Part shown: in pieces, positions 10,268 through 19,429 of the stretch
Layout of the letters: the number at the start of each line of letters is the position of its first letter
Position numbering within the stretch: the stretch's first letter is position 1
Origin: Methylobacterium aquaticum
GTDB lineage: Bacteria; Pseudomonadota; Alphaproteobacteria; Rhizobiales; Beijerinckiaceae
DNA length: 64,000 nt
Reading direction: 5' to 3'
Assembly (NCBI RefSeq): GCF_016804325.1
Contig: NZ_CP043627.1
Location: 5,911,501-5,975,500, forward strand
Position numbers and translations under genes: made by a program
The notes under the pieces: generated by a model
The model's input: the letters and a program-made list of their open reading frames with translations, nothing else
Database searches by the model: none
What the model was told of the DNA's origin: nothing

Positions 10268-10271
10268 TCCG

Positions 10272-10646
10272 ATGGGTCAGTCTCACCCCCCGACCTTGCC
10301 ACGGGTTCTCGTCGTCGAAGACGACCCGATCCTGATGATGGCGCTGACCGAGTTCGTCGAGAACGCCGGCTGCGAAGCCGTCGAGGCCAGCAGCATCATC
10401 GAGGCCATCCAAATCCTAGAGGCCCGGACCGACATCCGTACGGTGTTCACCGACCTCGACATGCGCGGCTCGACGGCCGGAATGGAACTGGCGCTGCTCA
10501 TCCGCGATCGTTGGCCACCGATCGAACTCCTGATGGTCTCCTCGCAACCGTGGGACCCTGCTCAGATCCCCTCGCGCGGGATTGTGCTCGGCAAGCCGTT
10601 CGACCGACGCAAGATCGAGGCGACGCTTCGACGGTTTGCCGAATAG
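10272..10646 (+). CDS. Single-domain response regulator paired with the upstream HWE kinase
   Basis: A 124-residue receiver with no output domain. It has the acidic pair (VVEDDP), phospho-acceptor Asp in VFTDLDM, and the switch Lys in GKPF. The ATG at 10272 lies four bases after the kinase stop codon, so the pair is almost certainly co-transcribed; longer in-frame starts would run back into the kinase gene. Stand-alone receivers next to HWE kinases usually pass phosphate on or act as phosphate sinks in general stress-response or light pathways; which applies here cannot be told. Confidence 0.9.
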   Translation: MGQSHPPTLPRVLVVEDDPILMMALTEFVENAGCEAVEASSIIEAIQILEARTDIRTVFTDLDMRGSTAGMELALLIRDRWPPIELLMVSSQPWDPAQIPSRGIVLGKPFDRRKIEATLRRFAE

Positions 10647-10806
10647 TCTCTCTCAGGGTCGACGGTCGCGCGGAGCGACAAGGCTGCATCATCGGTCGTG
10701 CGTGCATCGATGCCGATGAGTGCTGTTCCACGCTCCTGCCGGATTCGGGAACTTAGGACGAAAGTCGTGCGCCGGCATCACGGCACCACGTATCGTAGCT
10801 TCAACC

Positions 10807-11190
10807 TCATTCGGTTGCCAAACGCAGACCCAACTCGCGGACTACCCGAGCAAGGCCGTTGGCAGAGTACGGCTTCTCCAGGAAACGCGCTCCGTCCGGC
10901 AGTTGCGCGGGATCGGGTGTGATCCGACCCGAAGCGATGATGATCTTTACCCCGGGCCACCGCCGCCCAACCTCGTGAGCCAGCGCCAGCCCATCGATCG
11001 GGCCCGGCATCACCACGTCGGTGAATAGCAGCGTGATCTCCGGGTGCATCTCGAGATAGGCGAGCGCCGCCGGGGTCGTGCTGGCTTCGAGCACGTCGAA
11101 CCCAGCATCCCCGAACACGTCGGCGGCCTCCATTCGCACCAGCGGCTCGTCCTCGGCCACGAGGGCCACTGCGCCGGGCTTCAGGGTCAT
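10807..11190 (-). CDS. Single-domain response regulator (FixJ/CheY-like receiver)
   Basis: A 127-residue receiver with the acidic pair in VAEDEP, phospho-acceptor Asp in LFTDVVMPG and the conserved Lys in LEKPYS. No DNA-binding domain. It lies 36 bases downstream of the HWE kinase at 11227-13143 on the same strand and should be its partner. The gene faces the other kinase-linked regulator (10272-10646) tail to tail across a 160-base gap in which I see no strong terminator. Confidence 0.9.
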   Translation of the reverse strand: MTLKPGAVALVAEDEPLVRMEAADVFGDAGFDVLEASTTPAALAYLEMHPEITLLFTDVVMPGPIDGLALAHEVGRRWPGVKIIIASGRITPDPAQLPDGARFLEKPYSANGLARVVRELGLRLATE

Positions 11191-11226
11191 CAGACGTCCT
11201 TCTCACAAAATCCGCGGCCGTGTGGA

Positions 11227-13143
11227 TCAAACGTCGACGCGCAATCCCGCGAGCGGGGCGCTCAAGGTGCATTGCACCCCCTCGACGGCGTAGTGCAGGG
11301 CCACGTCTCCTCCGGCGAGGCCACGCTGGATCAGCCGCGAGCCGAACCCCCGGCGGGTCGGTGGCGTCACAGGCGGGCCGCCCTGCTCGCGCCAATCCAG
11401 CCGGAACTCGGCTGCCGCGCCCGTGCCGTCCACCGTCCAGTCGACGGTCACGCAGCCGGTCGGCACTGAGAGCGCCCCGTATTTCACGGCGTTGGTCGCC
11501 AGTTCGTGCAGCATCAGCCCGAGCGAGAGCGCCGCCGAGGGACCGACGAACAGGCTCGGGCCGCAGACCCGGAAGCGTCGGCCGGTGTCGTCGTGCAGGC
11601 TCAACGCCTCCTGCACCACCCGGTCGACGCTGGCGCTGTCGGTCTGCCCAGCCAGCAGGATGTCGTGCGCCTTGCCGAGCACGATCAGCCGCGCGGCGAG
11701 GGCATCGCGGGCTGCATCGAGGCCGGGGGCGTTGCGCAGGGTCTGCGAGGCGATCGACTGGACCAGCGTCAGGGTGTTCTTCAGCCGGTGCGACAGCTCG
11801 CGGTTGAGGATGTCCTGCTGCGCTTCCGCTGCCTTTCGGTCGCCGATGTCGCTGACGGCGACGACTGCGCCGACCGTCCCGCCCTGCTCGTCCTCGATCG
11901 CCTCGCCGGAGATCGCGATCCAGCGCCGCTCGCCGTCCGGACGCTGGTACAGCACCTCGATGGCGGCCCGCTTGCACTGGCCTCCGCAGATCTGCGCCAG
12001 CGGGTACTCCTGCGCTTCCACCAGCCTGCCATCATCGTGGTAGGCGACGAACTCACCGTAGGCGTTGCTGGACGAGGCGTAGAGGGTGGTGTGGCCGAGG
12101 ATCTCGGCCAGCCGCCGGTTTCCCATGAGAATGCGCCCGGAGGGGGCTTCGGCCAGCAGGATTCCGACTGGCACGGTCTCCATGATCGACTTCAGCCGCG
12201 CCTCGCCGGCGAAGCGTGCGGCATCCGCGGCTTTGCGGGCGGTGATATCGACGACGACGCCGGGGAAGCGCAGCGGTTTGTCATCGCCATCGTGGAAGCA
12301 TCGTCCCCTGGCGAGGACCCACGTCACACTGCCATCGGCGTGGCGCAGGCGATACTCCTCGCTGAACTCGCCTGCCGTCGCGACGACCTGCTGGATGCGC
12401 TCGCCGACCCACGAGCGGTCGTCCGGGTGGATGCCCTCGACGAAGGCGGTCAGCGGCGCACCCTGCGCGGCGAGGGCAGGGTCGATCCCGTACATGTCGG
12501 CGAACCGCTCCCCGGCATAGACGCAGTCGGCGGGGATGTCCCAATCCCACCAGCCGAGGCTGCCCGCCGCCGCGAACGCCAACGCCAGCCGCTCCTCGGA
12601 CACCCGCAGAGCGTCACGGGCGGCCCGCATCTCCACGTTGAGCTGACGTTCACGAAGCACGGTCGTCACCTGCCGGGCCAGCCGCCGCAGCCCGTCGGCC
12701 TGCCGGCTCGACAGGCCCTTCGGCCGCGGCATGTGGTCGATCACGCAGAGGCTGCCGAGCACTTGCCCGTCGGGTGCGCGCAAGGGGGTACCAGCATAGA
12801 AGCGGATGAACGGCTCCCCCGTGACCAGCGGGTTGTCGCGCGTGCGCGGATCCGCCGTCAGGTCGGGGATCGTGAGCAGGTCCGGCTCAGCCAGCGTGTA
12901 GGCGCAGACCGAGGCGTTGAGGGCGGTCTCGCAGGGCGGAAAGCCGACCCGAGCCTTGAACCACTGGCGATCTCCCGCCACGAGGCTGACCAGCGCCACC
13001 GGCGTCTCGCACACGGTCGAGGCCAGATGCACGATATCCTCGAACTCCGTTTCGGGCGGCGTGTCGAGCAGGTTGAGGCCTGCGAGCGAACCGAGGCGGG
13101 CGGCGTCTCGCACGAGGGCGGACGGGAACAGGTCAGATATCAT
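11227..13143 (-). CDS. HWE-family sensor histidine kinase, GAF-PAS-PAS
   Basis: A 638-residue soluble kinase: GAF (about 20-170), PAS (185-305), PAS (315-440) and an HWE kinase core (445-635). The phospho-acceptor is His452 in SHRLKNTL; the N box is HELATNAVKYGALS and the WxE motif is LDWREQGG. The GAF shares long identical runs (for example WFKARVGFPPCETALNASVC) with the first GAF of the kinase at 6947-10267, indicating duplication and domain shuffling. It heads an operon with the response regulator at 10807-11190. The cytoplasmic location and lack of membrane anchors suggest a diffusible or photo/redox signal. Confidence 0.92.
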   Translation of the reverse strand: MISDLFPSALVRDAARLGSLAGLNLLDTPPETEFEDIVHLASTVCETPVALVSLVAGDRQWFKARVGFPPCETALNASVCAYTLAEPDLLTIPDLTADPRTRDNPLVTGEPFIRFYAGTPLRAPDGQVLGSLCVIDHMPRPKGLSSRQADGLRRLARQVTTVLRERQLNVEMRAARDALRVSEERLALAFAAAGSLGWWDWDIPADCVYAGERFADMYGIDPALAAQGAPLTAFVEGIHPDDRSWVGERIQQVVATAGEFSEEYRLRHADGSVTWVLARGRCFHDGDDKPLRFPGVVVDITARKAADAARFAGEARLKSIMETVPVGILLAEAPSGRILMGNRRLAEILGHTTLYASSSNAYGEFVAYHDDGRLVEAQEYPLAQICGGQCKRAAIEVLYQRPDGERRWIAISGEAIEDEQGGTVGAVVAVSDIGDRKAAEAQQDILNRELSHRLKNTLTLVQSIASQTLRNAPGLDAARDALAARLIVLGKAHDILLAGQTDSASVDRVVQEALSLHDDTGRRFRVCGPSLFVGPSAALSLGLMLHELATNAVKYGALSVPTGCVTVDWTVDGTGAAAEFRLDWREQGGPPVTPPTRRGFGSRLIQRGLAGGDVALHYAVEGVQCTLSAPLAGLRVDV

Positions 13144-13274
13144 GCAGGGCGCTTCTCACCCCTGCCTTGTAGCCCAGAGCAGGGATGGTCGTCTCGCAAT
13201 TTTATCACGCACAATGCATAGAGATGCTCTGGCCCTCAAGAGGGCATCTCCTTCGCCAGTTCCAGCCCTCTGTT

Positions 13275-13493
13275 TCAAGCAGCCGAGAGAACATCCTGCA
13301 TCGAGCGAAAGTTCCACTGACGATCACGCAGGAGCGTGAGACGATCGAGTTCGAGATAGAGCGCCTGCTCTGCCTCGATGCTACTTTCATCAACGGCGAG
13401 AAGGGCTCGCACTGTCTGAGCGTGAATCTCCGTGCGATGCTCCGCGGCGGCGATTTCCGCGTTGATCGTCTGGAGCCGTGTATTCCGGGGCAT
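13275..13493 (-). CDS. Small helical hypothetical protein (72 aa)
   Basis: An unrecognised ORF with a strongly helical, charged sequence (INAEIAAAEHRTEIHAQTV, then IEAEQALYLELDRLTLLRDR) with heptad-like spacing, suggesting a short coiled coil. I chose the ATG at 13493; an in-frame start at 13541 would add 16 Arg-rich residues unlike the rest. It lies upstream of, and co-directional with, the HWE kinase at 11227-13143, separated by about 130 bases. It might be an accessory of that signalling operon, but there is no direct evidence. Confidence 0.45.
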   Translation of the reverse strand: MPRNTRLQTINAEIAAAEHRTEIHAQTVRALLAVDESSIEAEQALYLELDRLTLLRDRQWNFRSMQDVLSAA

Positions 13494-14080
13494 CGGTCTC
13501 GTCGTCGCTCGACCGTCCCACGCACGAACGGCGATCATCAACGCACCACAACGGCCAAGGTTCGCTGCAGCCGTCGCCTGTCGGCCATTCGGTCACGACA
13601 ACGCGGGGCGATCGGACCCATCGCAGACGGGTGAAAGGTACGCGCGTCGAGCGTTACGCTTCGTGACACTCAAGATCCTTCAATATGACTGAGGGCACGC
13701 GCGCACCGGCCATGCGCCATACGAGAATCGTACGAGTTTTGATCTCACGGTCACAGTCGATAGATCTACTTAATTGCAGAAATATTACTCGACGACACCT
13801 CTGAATGCCGGCCCTGCGCCATCCATCAATGCGGATCAGATCTATAGTAAATGGCCTTGCTGTGGCGGACGAGCCATTTTCAACGATCCGTGCATCCGAA
13901 CTCAAGCGCGCTTCGGTGCCAGTCCCGAAGCGTGGAGGCGAGGACTCACGACTCGCAAGTTTGTGGCATAACGCATACGATTCGGTTGCACACCAATCAA
14001 TTCAGGCCTGATTGGAGCGGTCGAGAGCGGCACTGATTTCTCCGTTCTCGCAGTAACTTAGGTTCGAGGAAGGGTGTGGC
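13494..14080. other. Intergenic region, no gene recognised
   Basis: Nearly 600 bases before the PAS/GAF kinase. Short ORFs occur in several frames but none has a ribosome-binding site with protein-like sequence. A short palindrome (TCAGGCCTGA) lies at 14002-14011, about 70 bases before the next start. Nothing else seen. Confidence 0.4.
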
Positions 14081-16570
14081 GTGCCGGAACGTGAGGTGAG
14101 CCTCCTCTCGCGAGAGGAACTGGAAGCCGAGGTGCGGCAACTGCGCGAACGGGCTCGCAGCGGCAGCATGGATGCAGCTCGGCAGAACGCGGTGTTCGAG
14201 AGCACCTTGGATTTCGCGATTGTCGTCACGGACCGCCAAGGGACCATCACCGGCTGGAACAGCGGCTCCGAGCACGTCATGGGCTGGACCGCCGAGGAGA
14301 TGCGTGGGCAGGACGCTGCGCGCTTCTTCACGCCCGAAGACCGTGCCAACGGCCGGGTCACCTACGAGATGGAAACCGCCCTCAAGAACGGGCGCGCCCA
14401 GGACGAACGCTGGCACCTCAAACAGGATGAGGAGCGGTTCTGGGCTTCCGGCGAGATGATGCCGCTGCGGGACGAGGACGACCGGCACATCGGCTTCGTC
14501 AAGATCATGCGCGACCGCACCACCGAACACCTGGCTGGTGTGGCCCTCCGCGCAGGCGAACAGCGTCGCCAGGCGCTGCTCGAGCTGAGCGACCAACTCG
14601 CCAAGTACAACCACGACACCGCCAGCCTCGCCGACGTGGCGAGCGGCATCCTCGGGCGGGCGCTCGGCGTTCAGCTCGTTGGCTACGGGTTGGTGGATCG
14701 CGAGGCCGAAACCATTGACGTCGAGCGTGATTGGACCAGCGGCGGTGCTCGCTCCCTCGCGGGCACACGCAGGTTCCGGGATTTCGGCTCCTATATTGAG
14801 GACATCAAGCGCGGCGAAACGGTTGTTGTCGGCGATGCCCGAACCGACCCGCGCACCAGCGCCCATGCCGAGGCGCTGGAAGGGATCAGCGCCCGGGCCT
14901 TCGTCAACACGCCGGTGGTCGAGCACGGCCACCTCGTGTCGCTGTTGTTCGTCTGTAGCGCCACACCGCGCCAGTGGACCAACGAAGAACTACTGTTCAT
15001 CCGCGAGGTCGCTGCATGGACCCGCACGGCAACCGCTCGCAAGCAGGCCGAACGTACCCTGCAGGCTCGAGAGGAGGAGTTAAGGCTGGTCGCCGATGCC
15101 CAGCCAGTGCTGATCGCATTCGTCGATCGATCCCTGACATACAGGTTCGTCAATGCCGCGGGCGAGTCGTGGTTTGGGCGTGCCCCGGACACGGTGGTGG
15201 GCCGGAACATGCATGACCTTTTCGGCGAGGGCGGCGTGGCCAAGCGTCGAGCGGGGATCCAGCAGGCCCTGGCCGGTGAAACGGTGCAGATGGACCTGGA
15301 CTGGCCATGGTCGGATGGGGGGCGACGCATCGCAGCCATCCGCTACACGCCCCGCCGCGACGCAAGCGGCAGCGTCGATGGGTTCTACGTGTTCGCGCAG
15401 GATGTGACCGACCTGCGCGATGCGACCGCCTTGCTGGCAGCCCGTGCCGATACGCTGGCGCACGAGGTGGCGGAGCGGACCGTCGAACGCGACCGGATGT
15501 GGGAGACCTCTCCGGACCTGATGCTGGTGATCGACTTCGACGGGGTGTTCCAGCGAGTCAATCCGGCGTGGACACGCCTGCTCGGCTACGCACCGGACGA
15601 GCTCATCGGCCACCACGTCAACGAGTTCGTTGTGCCGGCAGACCATGTCGGGACGACCGAAGCCTATACGCAGGCAGCCGCGGGCGGGCAGCCCCGAGTC
15701 GTGAACCGCTACCGCCACAAGGACGGCTCGGTGCGCTGGATATCCTGGTCGGCAGCCCCGGCGGGCCAGATGACCTACGCCACCGGCCGCGACATCACGG
15801 CGGAGAAGGAGCAGGCTCAGGCGCTGGAAGCGACCGCGGAGGCCCTGCGCCAGTCGCAGAAGATGGAAGCCGTGGGCCAGCTCACGGGAGGCGTCGCGCA
15901 CGACTTCAACAACCTGCTGACCATCATCCGCTCGTCGGTGGACTTCCTGCGTCGGCCGAACCTCCCTGAGGAGCGGCGCAAGCGGTACATGGATGCGGTC
16001 TCCGACACGGTCGAGCGCGCCGCCAAGCTGACCGGACAGTTGCTGGCGTTCGCCCGCCGTCAGGCGCTCAAGCCGGAGGTGGTGAGCGTCGGAGATCGCC
16101 TGCGTGGTGTTGCCGACATGCTCGACACCGTGACCGGTGCCCGCGTGCGGGTGGTGACCGAACTGCCAGAACACCCCTGCTTCATCGAAGCCGACGTGAG
16201 CCAGTTCGAGACCGCGCTGGTCAACATGGCGGTCAACGCCCGCGATGCCATGGAGGGCGAGGGCACGCTGACCCTGCGGCTGACATGCGGCCTGCCGATG
16301 CCGCCGATCCGCGGCCACGGGGGTGGTCCAGGCCCATTCGCCAAGATCGAGTTGAGCGACACCGGCACTGGGATCACCGAGGAGGACCTGACCAGGATCT
16401 TCGAGCCATTCTTCACGACCAAGGAGGTGGGCAAGGGTACGGGTCTTGGGCTCTCGCAGGTGTTCGGGTTCGCCAAGCAGTCGGGCGGCGACGTGAGCGT
16501 CCAGAGCGTGGTCGGCGAAGGCCACTGTCTGGTGACAGCGCAGAGTGCCTTTGGCGACGTCCAAGCGTAG
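14081..16570 (+). CDS. PAS-GAF-PAS-PAS histidine kinase with damaged C-terminus
   Basis: An 829-residue soluble kinase: N-terminal coiled coil, PAS (about 35-150), GAF (170-330), PAS (335-450), PAS (475-580), HisKA with His607 (GGVAHDFNNLL), and HATPase with intact N, G1 and G2 boxes (VNARDAM, SDTGTGI, GTGLGLSQ). Its kinase core is plainly paralogous to that of the LOV kinase at 4342-6756. The paralogue continues after VGEG with the last ATPase strand (FTLYLPR) and a receiver domain. Here the frame runs instead into about 17 unrelated residues and a stop. The last strand and any receiver are therefore missing, probably through deletion or rearrangement. It may still phosphorylate poorly or be a decaying gene. 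The start is a GTG at 14081. Confidence 0.85.
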   Translation: MPEREVSLLSREELEAEVRQLRERARSGSMDAARQNAVFESTLDFAIVVTDRQGTITGWNSGSEHVMGWTAEEMRGQDAARFFTPEDRANGRVTYEMETALKNGRAQDERWHLKQDEERFWASGEMMPLRDEDDRHIGFVKIMRDRTTEHLAGVALRAGEQRRQALLELSDQLAKYNHDTASLADVASGILGRALGVQLVGYGLVDREAETIDVERDWTSGGARSLAGTRRFRDFGSYIEDIKRGETVVVGDARTDPRTSAHAEALEGISARAFVNTPVVEHGHLVSLLFVCSATPRQWTNEELLFIREVAAWTRTATARKQAERTLQAREEELRLVADAQPVLIAFVDRSLTYRFVNAAGESWFGRAPDTVVGRNMHDLFGEGGVAKRRAGIQQALAGETVQMDLDWPWSDGGRRIAAIRYTPRRDASGSVDGFYVFAQDVTDLRDATALLAARADTLAHEVAERTVERDRMWETSPDLMLVIDFDGVFQRVNPAWTRLLGYAPDELIGHHVNEFVVPADHVGTTEAYTQAAAGGQPRVVNRYRHKDGSVRWISWSAAPAGQMTYATGRDITAEKEQAQALEATAEALRQSQKMEAVGQLTGGVAHDFNNLLTIIRSSVDFLRRPNLPEERRKRYMDAVSDTVERAAKLTGQLLAFARRQALKPEVVSVGDRLRGVADMLDTVTGARVRVVTELPEHPCFIEADVSQFETALVNMAVNARDAMEGEGTLTLRLTCGLPMPPIRGHGGGPGPFAKIELSDTGTGITEEDLTRIFEPFFTTKEVGKGTGLGLSQVFGFAKQSGGDVSVQSVVGEGHCLVTAQSAFGDVQA

Positions 16571-16680
16571 GAACGGACCGAGCGCCAGCTCCAGGCTGAA
16601 GCTCTCAATAGTGGCCGCCGCATCCCGCGGCCGGGCGGCTCGTCGCAGAAGGCCAACTCAGCTTCCTCGTCGCTGGTTAG

Positions 16681-17169
16681 ATGTTTGGTCCCGGAATGGT
16701 CCGCTGCTGGCCTTGGATCGCCCTCGCCTTCGTGATTTCTCCACGTACTGCCGGAGCTGAGACAATATTGGCAAGATGCGGGCCGTCATACGGTCAGAGT
16801 TATTATTTTGAAACTGGCCTTGTAGGCCCTGGCCAAGGCGGCTTGCGCAAAGACGGATTTGATGGAGGGAGGATATTTGCGTATATAAATAACTCAAACC
16901 GAATCGATTTGATTATTAAAGATACAACTGACATACATAGCTATCTCAAAGAAGGTTATAAAGTAGAATTAATAAATCTTAGCGAGACAGATAAATCATT
17001 CCTGATCACTGCTCGCGGTGCATATTTCGTAGAGTCTTACGTATTCAGGTTGAACAGCTATGGAGTAGGAACCGTATCTTGGAAAGCAAGCAAGCTAACC
17101 AAGAACATTACCAAGACTAGCATGATGAGCGCTGAATGCGGTCCCAAGTATGGGTTGGACCGCCAATGA
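16681..17169 (+). CDS. Secreted hypothetical protein, AT-rich
   Basis: A 162-residue ORF with a credible Sec signal peptide when read from the ATG at 16696 (basic n-region, WPWIALAFVI core, cleavage after TAGA). The mature part has two Cys near the ends (ARCGPSYGQSYYFE and AECGPKYG) in similar CGPxYG contexts, suggesting an internal repeat or a disulfide. No family recognised. From about 16780 to 17130 the DNA is clearly AT-richer than its neighbours with many AAT/ATA codons, a sign of recent transfer. Its TGA overlaps the ATG of the next ORF (ATGA). There is no strong ribosome-binding site. Confidence 0.5.
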   Translation: MFGPGMVRCWPWIALAFVISPRTAGAETILARCGPSYGQSYYFETGLVGPGQGGLRKDGFDGGRIFAYINNSNRIDLIIKDTTDIHSYLKEGYKVELINLSETDKSFLITARGAYFVESYVFRLNSYGVGTVSWKASKLTKNITKTSMMSAECGPKYGLDRQ

Positions 17170-17570
17170 ACCGCCCCCGCCTCGTCCTGACCGAGCTGCG
17201 CGAGTACCGGTCCGACCGCACCGGCGCGACCTACTTCGCCGGGTACCTCGGCAAGACCCGGGTGGTAATGCTGCGCGACGATCGCGCCGAGCTCACCGGC
17301 CGCGAGGTGGCGCGGTGGAGCGTATTCCTCGAGGAACCGCAGCCGCGGGAGGAGCGCCAGGCGCCGACCGGCAGCGACGATGATGAGCGGCAGGTGCAGC
17401 CTGCCCGTGAGGAGCGCCGAGCCGCGCCGCCGGCCTCAACCCGCAGCACCGGTGGCCGGCGCCAAAAGGCCCCGGAGAAAACGGCCGCGAACCGGCGCGC
17501 CGCCGAATCGCTGCGGAGCCGCGGCATCGATCCCCGATCGGAGATCCGGCAGGACGATCTCGGGTTCTGA
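17166..17570 (+). CDS. Hypothetical protein with C-terminal charged tail
   Basis: A 134-residue ORF starting at the ATG that overlaps the preceding stop by four bases. The first 60 residues look like a small beta-rich domain (LVLTELREYRSD, TYFAGYLGKTRVVMLRDD). The rest is a low-complexity Arg/Pro/Glu-rich tail ending in a short ordered segment (AAESLRSRGIDPRSEIRQD). Codon use is GC-rich, unlike the preceding ORF, so the coupling may be accidental. Similar short proteins often accompany single-strand-binding or mobile-element functions, but no function can be assigned. Confidence 0.5.
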   Translation: MNRPRLVLTELREYRSDRTGATYFAGYLGKTRVVMLRDDRAELTGREVARWSVFLEEPQPREERQAPTGSDDDERQVQPAREERRAAPPASTRSTGGRRQKAPEKTAANRRAAESLRSRGIDPRSEIRQDDLGF

Positions 17571-17597
17571 GATCGGGCCGCTTGGACGGCTTCCGAC

Positions 17598-18650
17598 TCA
17601 CCGTGGCAACACCTTCGCCTCCTGCAGGCGCCGGATCGCCGTGATCAGCGCCTCGACGCTGTCGACGGTTTCCGTGAAGCCGCTGCGGCGGATCTTGCCC
17701 ATATCGGAGACGAGATCGAAGTCGCTGTGGAACACGAAATCGCCGAAGGCCCAGCCGACGGCGCGCTCGTACGGTGTATCGATGAGCCCCTGCTCGGCGA
17801 CGAGGCGCTCCCAGGCCGATGCCTTGTCGGCCATGTGGCTCGCGAGGCGCAGCGGCAGGGGCGGGCCGGGCGGCAGATCCAGGACGGCGGTGAGCTTCTC
17901 CCAGACGCGGCGCCAGCGGAACGGCTCGTGGACGTAGTTGAACGCCTCCCCCCGCGCTGCCTCGGCGGTGGCGGCCCACAGGCTTGCCCGGGCCAGCGCC
18001 CCGGCCTCGGTCACCTGGGCGAAGACCCCGTCATAGACGTGGGCTGGCCCGGGGAAGCGGAAGGCCGCGCCCTCAGCCCGGCATAGAGCCGCATAGGCGC
18101 CGATCACCATGGCGATGTTCATGGCGTTGCCCGCCGCGTCCCCCACCACCACGTCCGGCCGCAGGATCGCGAAGTCCGCACCACCGCGGGCGGCGCGGGC
18201 GCGCAGCTCGTCCTCCTGCGTGAAGTAGAAGTTCGGCCCGATGTGGCGCGGGTTCTCGTCCTCATAGAACGGCGACGGCACCGGCCCAAGATGGACGCCG
18301 TAGACCTTCGCCCCCTGGTACAGCACGACCCGCTCGAGCGGCGCGCCGGCGGCCTCCAACCCGTCGAGGAGGTGGCGGAGCATCGCGCCGTTCACCTTGT
18401 CCTCCTCGGCGAGGTCCGGCTGCGGCGCGAGGGCGGCATAGAACAGATGCGTGACGTCGCGGGTCTCAGCGAGGGCGGCGCGAGTCGCGGCCGCGTCGGT
18501 GAGGTCGACTGCCACCGCCCCAGGCGACCCGTGCGGGCGCTGGGACAAGGCACGGGCTTGCCAGCCGGGCGCTGCGGCGAGCGTTTCCTTCAGCGCCTTG
18601 CCGATGATGCCGTTGGCGCCGGCGACCAGGGCAATACAGGTGTCCGACAT
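17598..18650 (-). CDS. NAD(P)-dependent PRISE-type reductase (SDR superfamily)
   Basis: A 350-residue Rossmann protein with the nucleotide-binding glycines in VAGANGIIGKAL near the N-terminus, a YxxxK-type pair in LYQGAKVYG and the FYFTQEDEL segment typical of progesterone-5-beta-reductase/iridoid-synthase-like (PRISE) enzymes. These reduce activated C=C bonds of enones or act on related carbonyls; the substrate here is unknown. The ATG at 18650 follows GGGAGG at good spacing. Longer in-frame starts would overlap the divergent YjbR-like gene and have no homologous sequence. It is probably monocistronic, sharing an 80-base divergent promoter region with 18730-19119. Confidence 0.85.
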   Translation of the reverse strand: MSDTCIALVAGANGIIGKALKETLAAAPGWQARALSQRPHGSPGAVAVDLTDAAATRAALAETRDVTHLFYAALAPQPDLAEEDKVNGAMLRHLLDGLEAAGAPLERVVLYQGAKVYGVHLGPVPSPFYEDENPRHIGPNFYFTQEDELRARAARGGADFAILRPDVVVGDAAGNAMNIAMVIGAYAALCRAEGAAFRFPGPAHVYDGVFAQVTEAGALARASLWAATAEAARGEAFNYVHEPFRWRRVWEKLTAVLDLPPGPPLPLRLASHMADKASAWERLVAEQGLIDTPYERAVGWAFGDFVFHSDFDLVSDMGKIRRSGFTETVDSVEALITAIRRLQEAKVLPR

Positions 18651-18729
18651 CGTGTGCGCGCCTCCCTGCAGGATCGAGGGGCAACATCCTCCGGCTGGCC
18701 CAGATCCCATCGGCCGGCGTTGAGTGGGG

Positions 18730-19119
18730 ATGAGGAGACGCGACCGCCCGCGCCGTGAAGCGCCACCCCGCAAACCCTCTGTCTGGTTCGAGATTGCCCG
18801 CCGGGCAGCCGGCACTCTGCTGGGCGTCACCGAGCATGCGAGTGCCGCCGGGCCGGTCTTCCGGATTGGCCGGCGGCGGCTTGCCTGGCTGGCGGAGGAT
18901 GGGGTGTCGCTGGTGGTGCCGATCGAGGAGGACGAGCGGGACATGCTGGTCGCGGCCGAACCCCGGACTTTCTCGGTGGAGCCAGCCGCGGGCGGGCGCC
19001 CGCTTGTGCGCATCCACCTCGCCTACGCCGATCCCGGCACCGTGGCGCGCCTCCTCGCGCAGGCCGCCCTCACTCTCACCGGAGCGACCCCGACACCAAG
19101 AGCGAACAGCGCGACGTGA
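18730..19119 (+). CDS. MmcQ/YjbR family protein
   Basis: A 129-residue protein matching the small MmcQ/YjbR (cyanophage-MotA-like fold) pattern: a helix ending in LLGVTEH, then FRIGRRRLAWLAEDG, VPIEEDERDMLVAAEP, PLVRIHLAYADPGTVARLL. Members are presumed to bind DNA or small ligands; no enzymatic role is established. A GTG six bases upstream (18724) is an equal alternative start. It is divergent from the PRISE reductase. The last ten residues (GATPTPRANSAT) are disordered. Confidence 0.75.
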   Translation: MRRRDRPRREAPPRKPSVWFEIARRAAGTLLGVTEHASAAGPVFRIGRRRLAWLAEDGVSLVVPIEEDERDMLVAAEPRTFSVEPAAGGRPLVRIHLAYADPGTVARLLAQAALTLTGATPTPRANSAT

Positions 19120-19429
19120 CCACCCCGGACGGCACCGCCTGGACCTGCATCGAGGCGCTCACCGAAATGCCGGAGGCGGTGAGGGAGAGCTCGCCGCCGC
19201 GATCGAGGCGAGACTGATGCGGGACCAACGCTGAGTACCGCCCGAAACAGCTGACGGCAGAGACCGATCGGCTGCGGAGCGTCGACCGGAAGCAGGTTCG
19301 CCACCACGGTCACGACTGACCGGCGGGAACCCGCCCTGCCGTTAAGCGGTTGCCTCACCGGATTTCCAGACCCGAGACCCCACCTTCAGCCCCGCCGGCA
19401 GCCGCCCGCGGGGCTTTTTCGTCTCCGCG

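Noticed and set aside
10778..11977. Long minus-strand frame overlapping kinase and regulator
   Set aside because: Arg/Gly/Pro-rich, in another frame from the HWE kinase and receiver, which have complete motifs.
18651..19013. N-terminal extension of the PRISE reductase
   Set aside because: Lies antisense to the YjbR gene, Arg/Ser-rich; the ATG at 18650 has a strong ribosome-binding site.
19117..19216. Short GTG ORF after the YjbR gene (VTTPDGTAWTCIEAL)
   Set aside because: Only about 33 codons, no ribosome-binding site and a disordered end; cannot be separated from chance.
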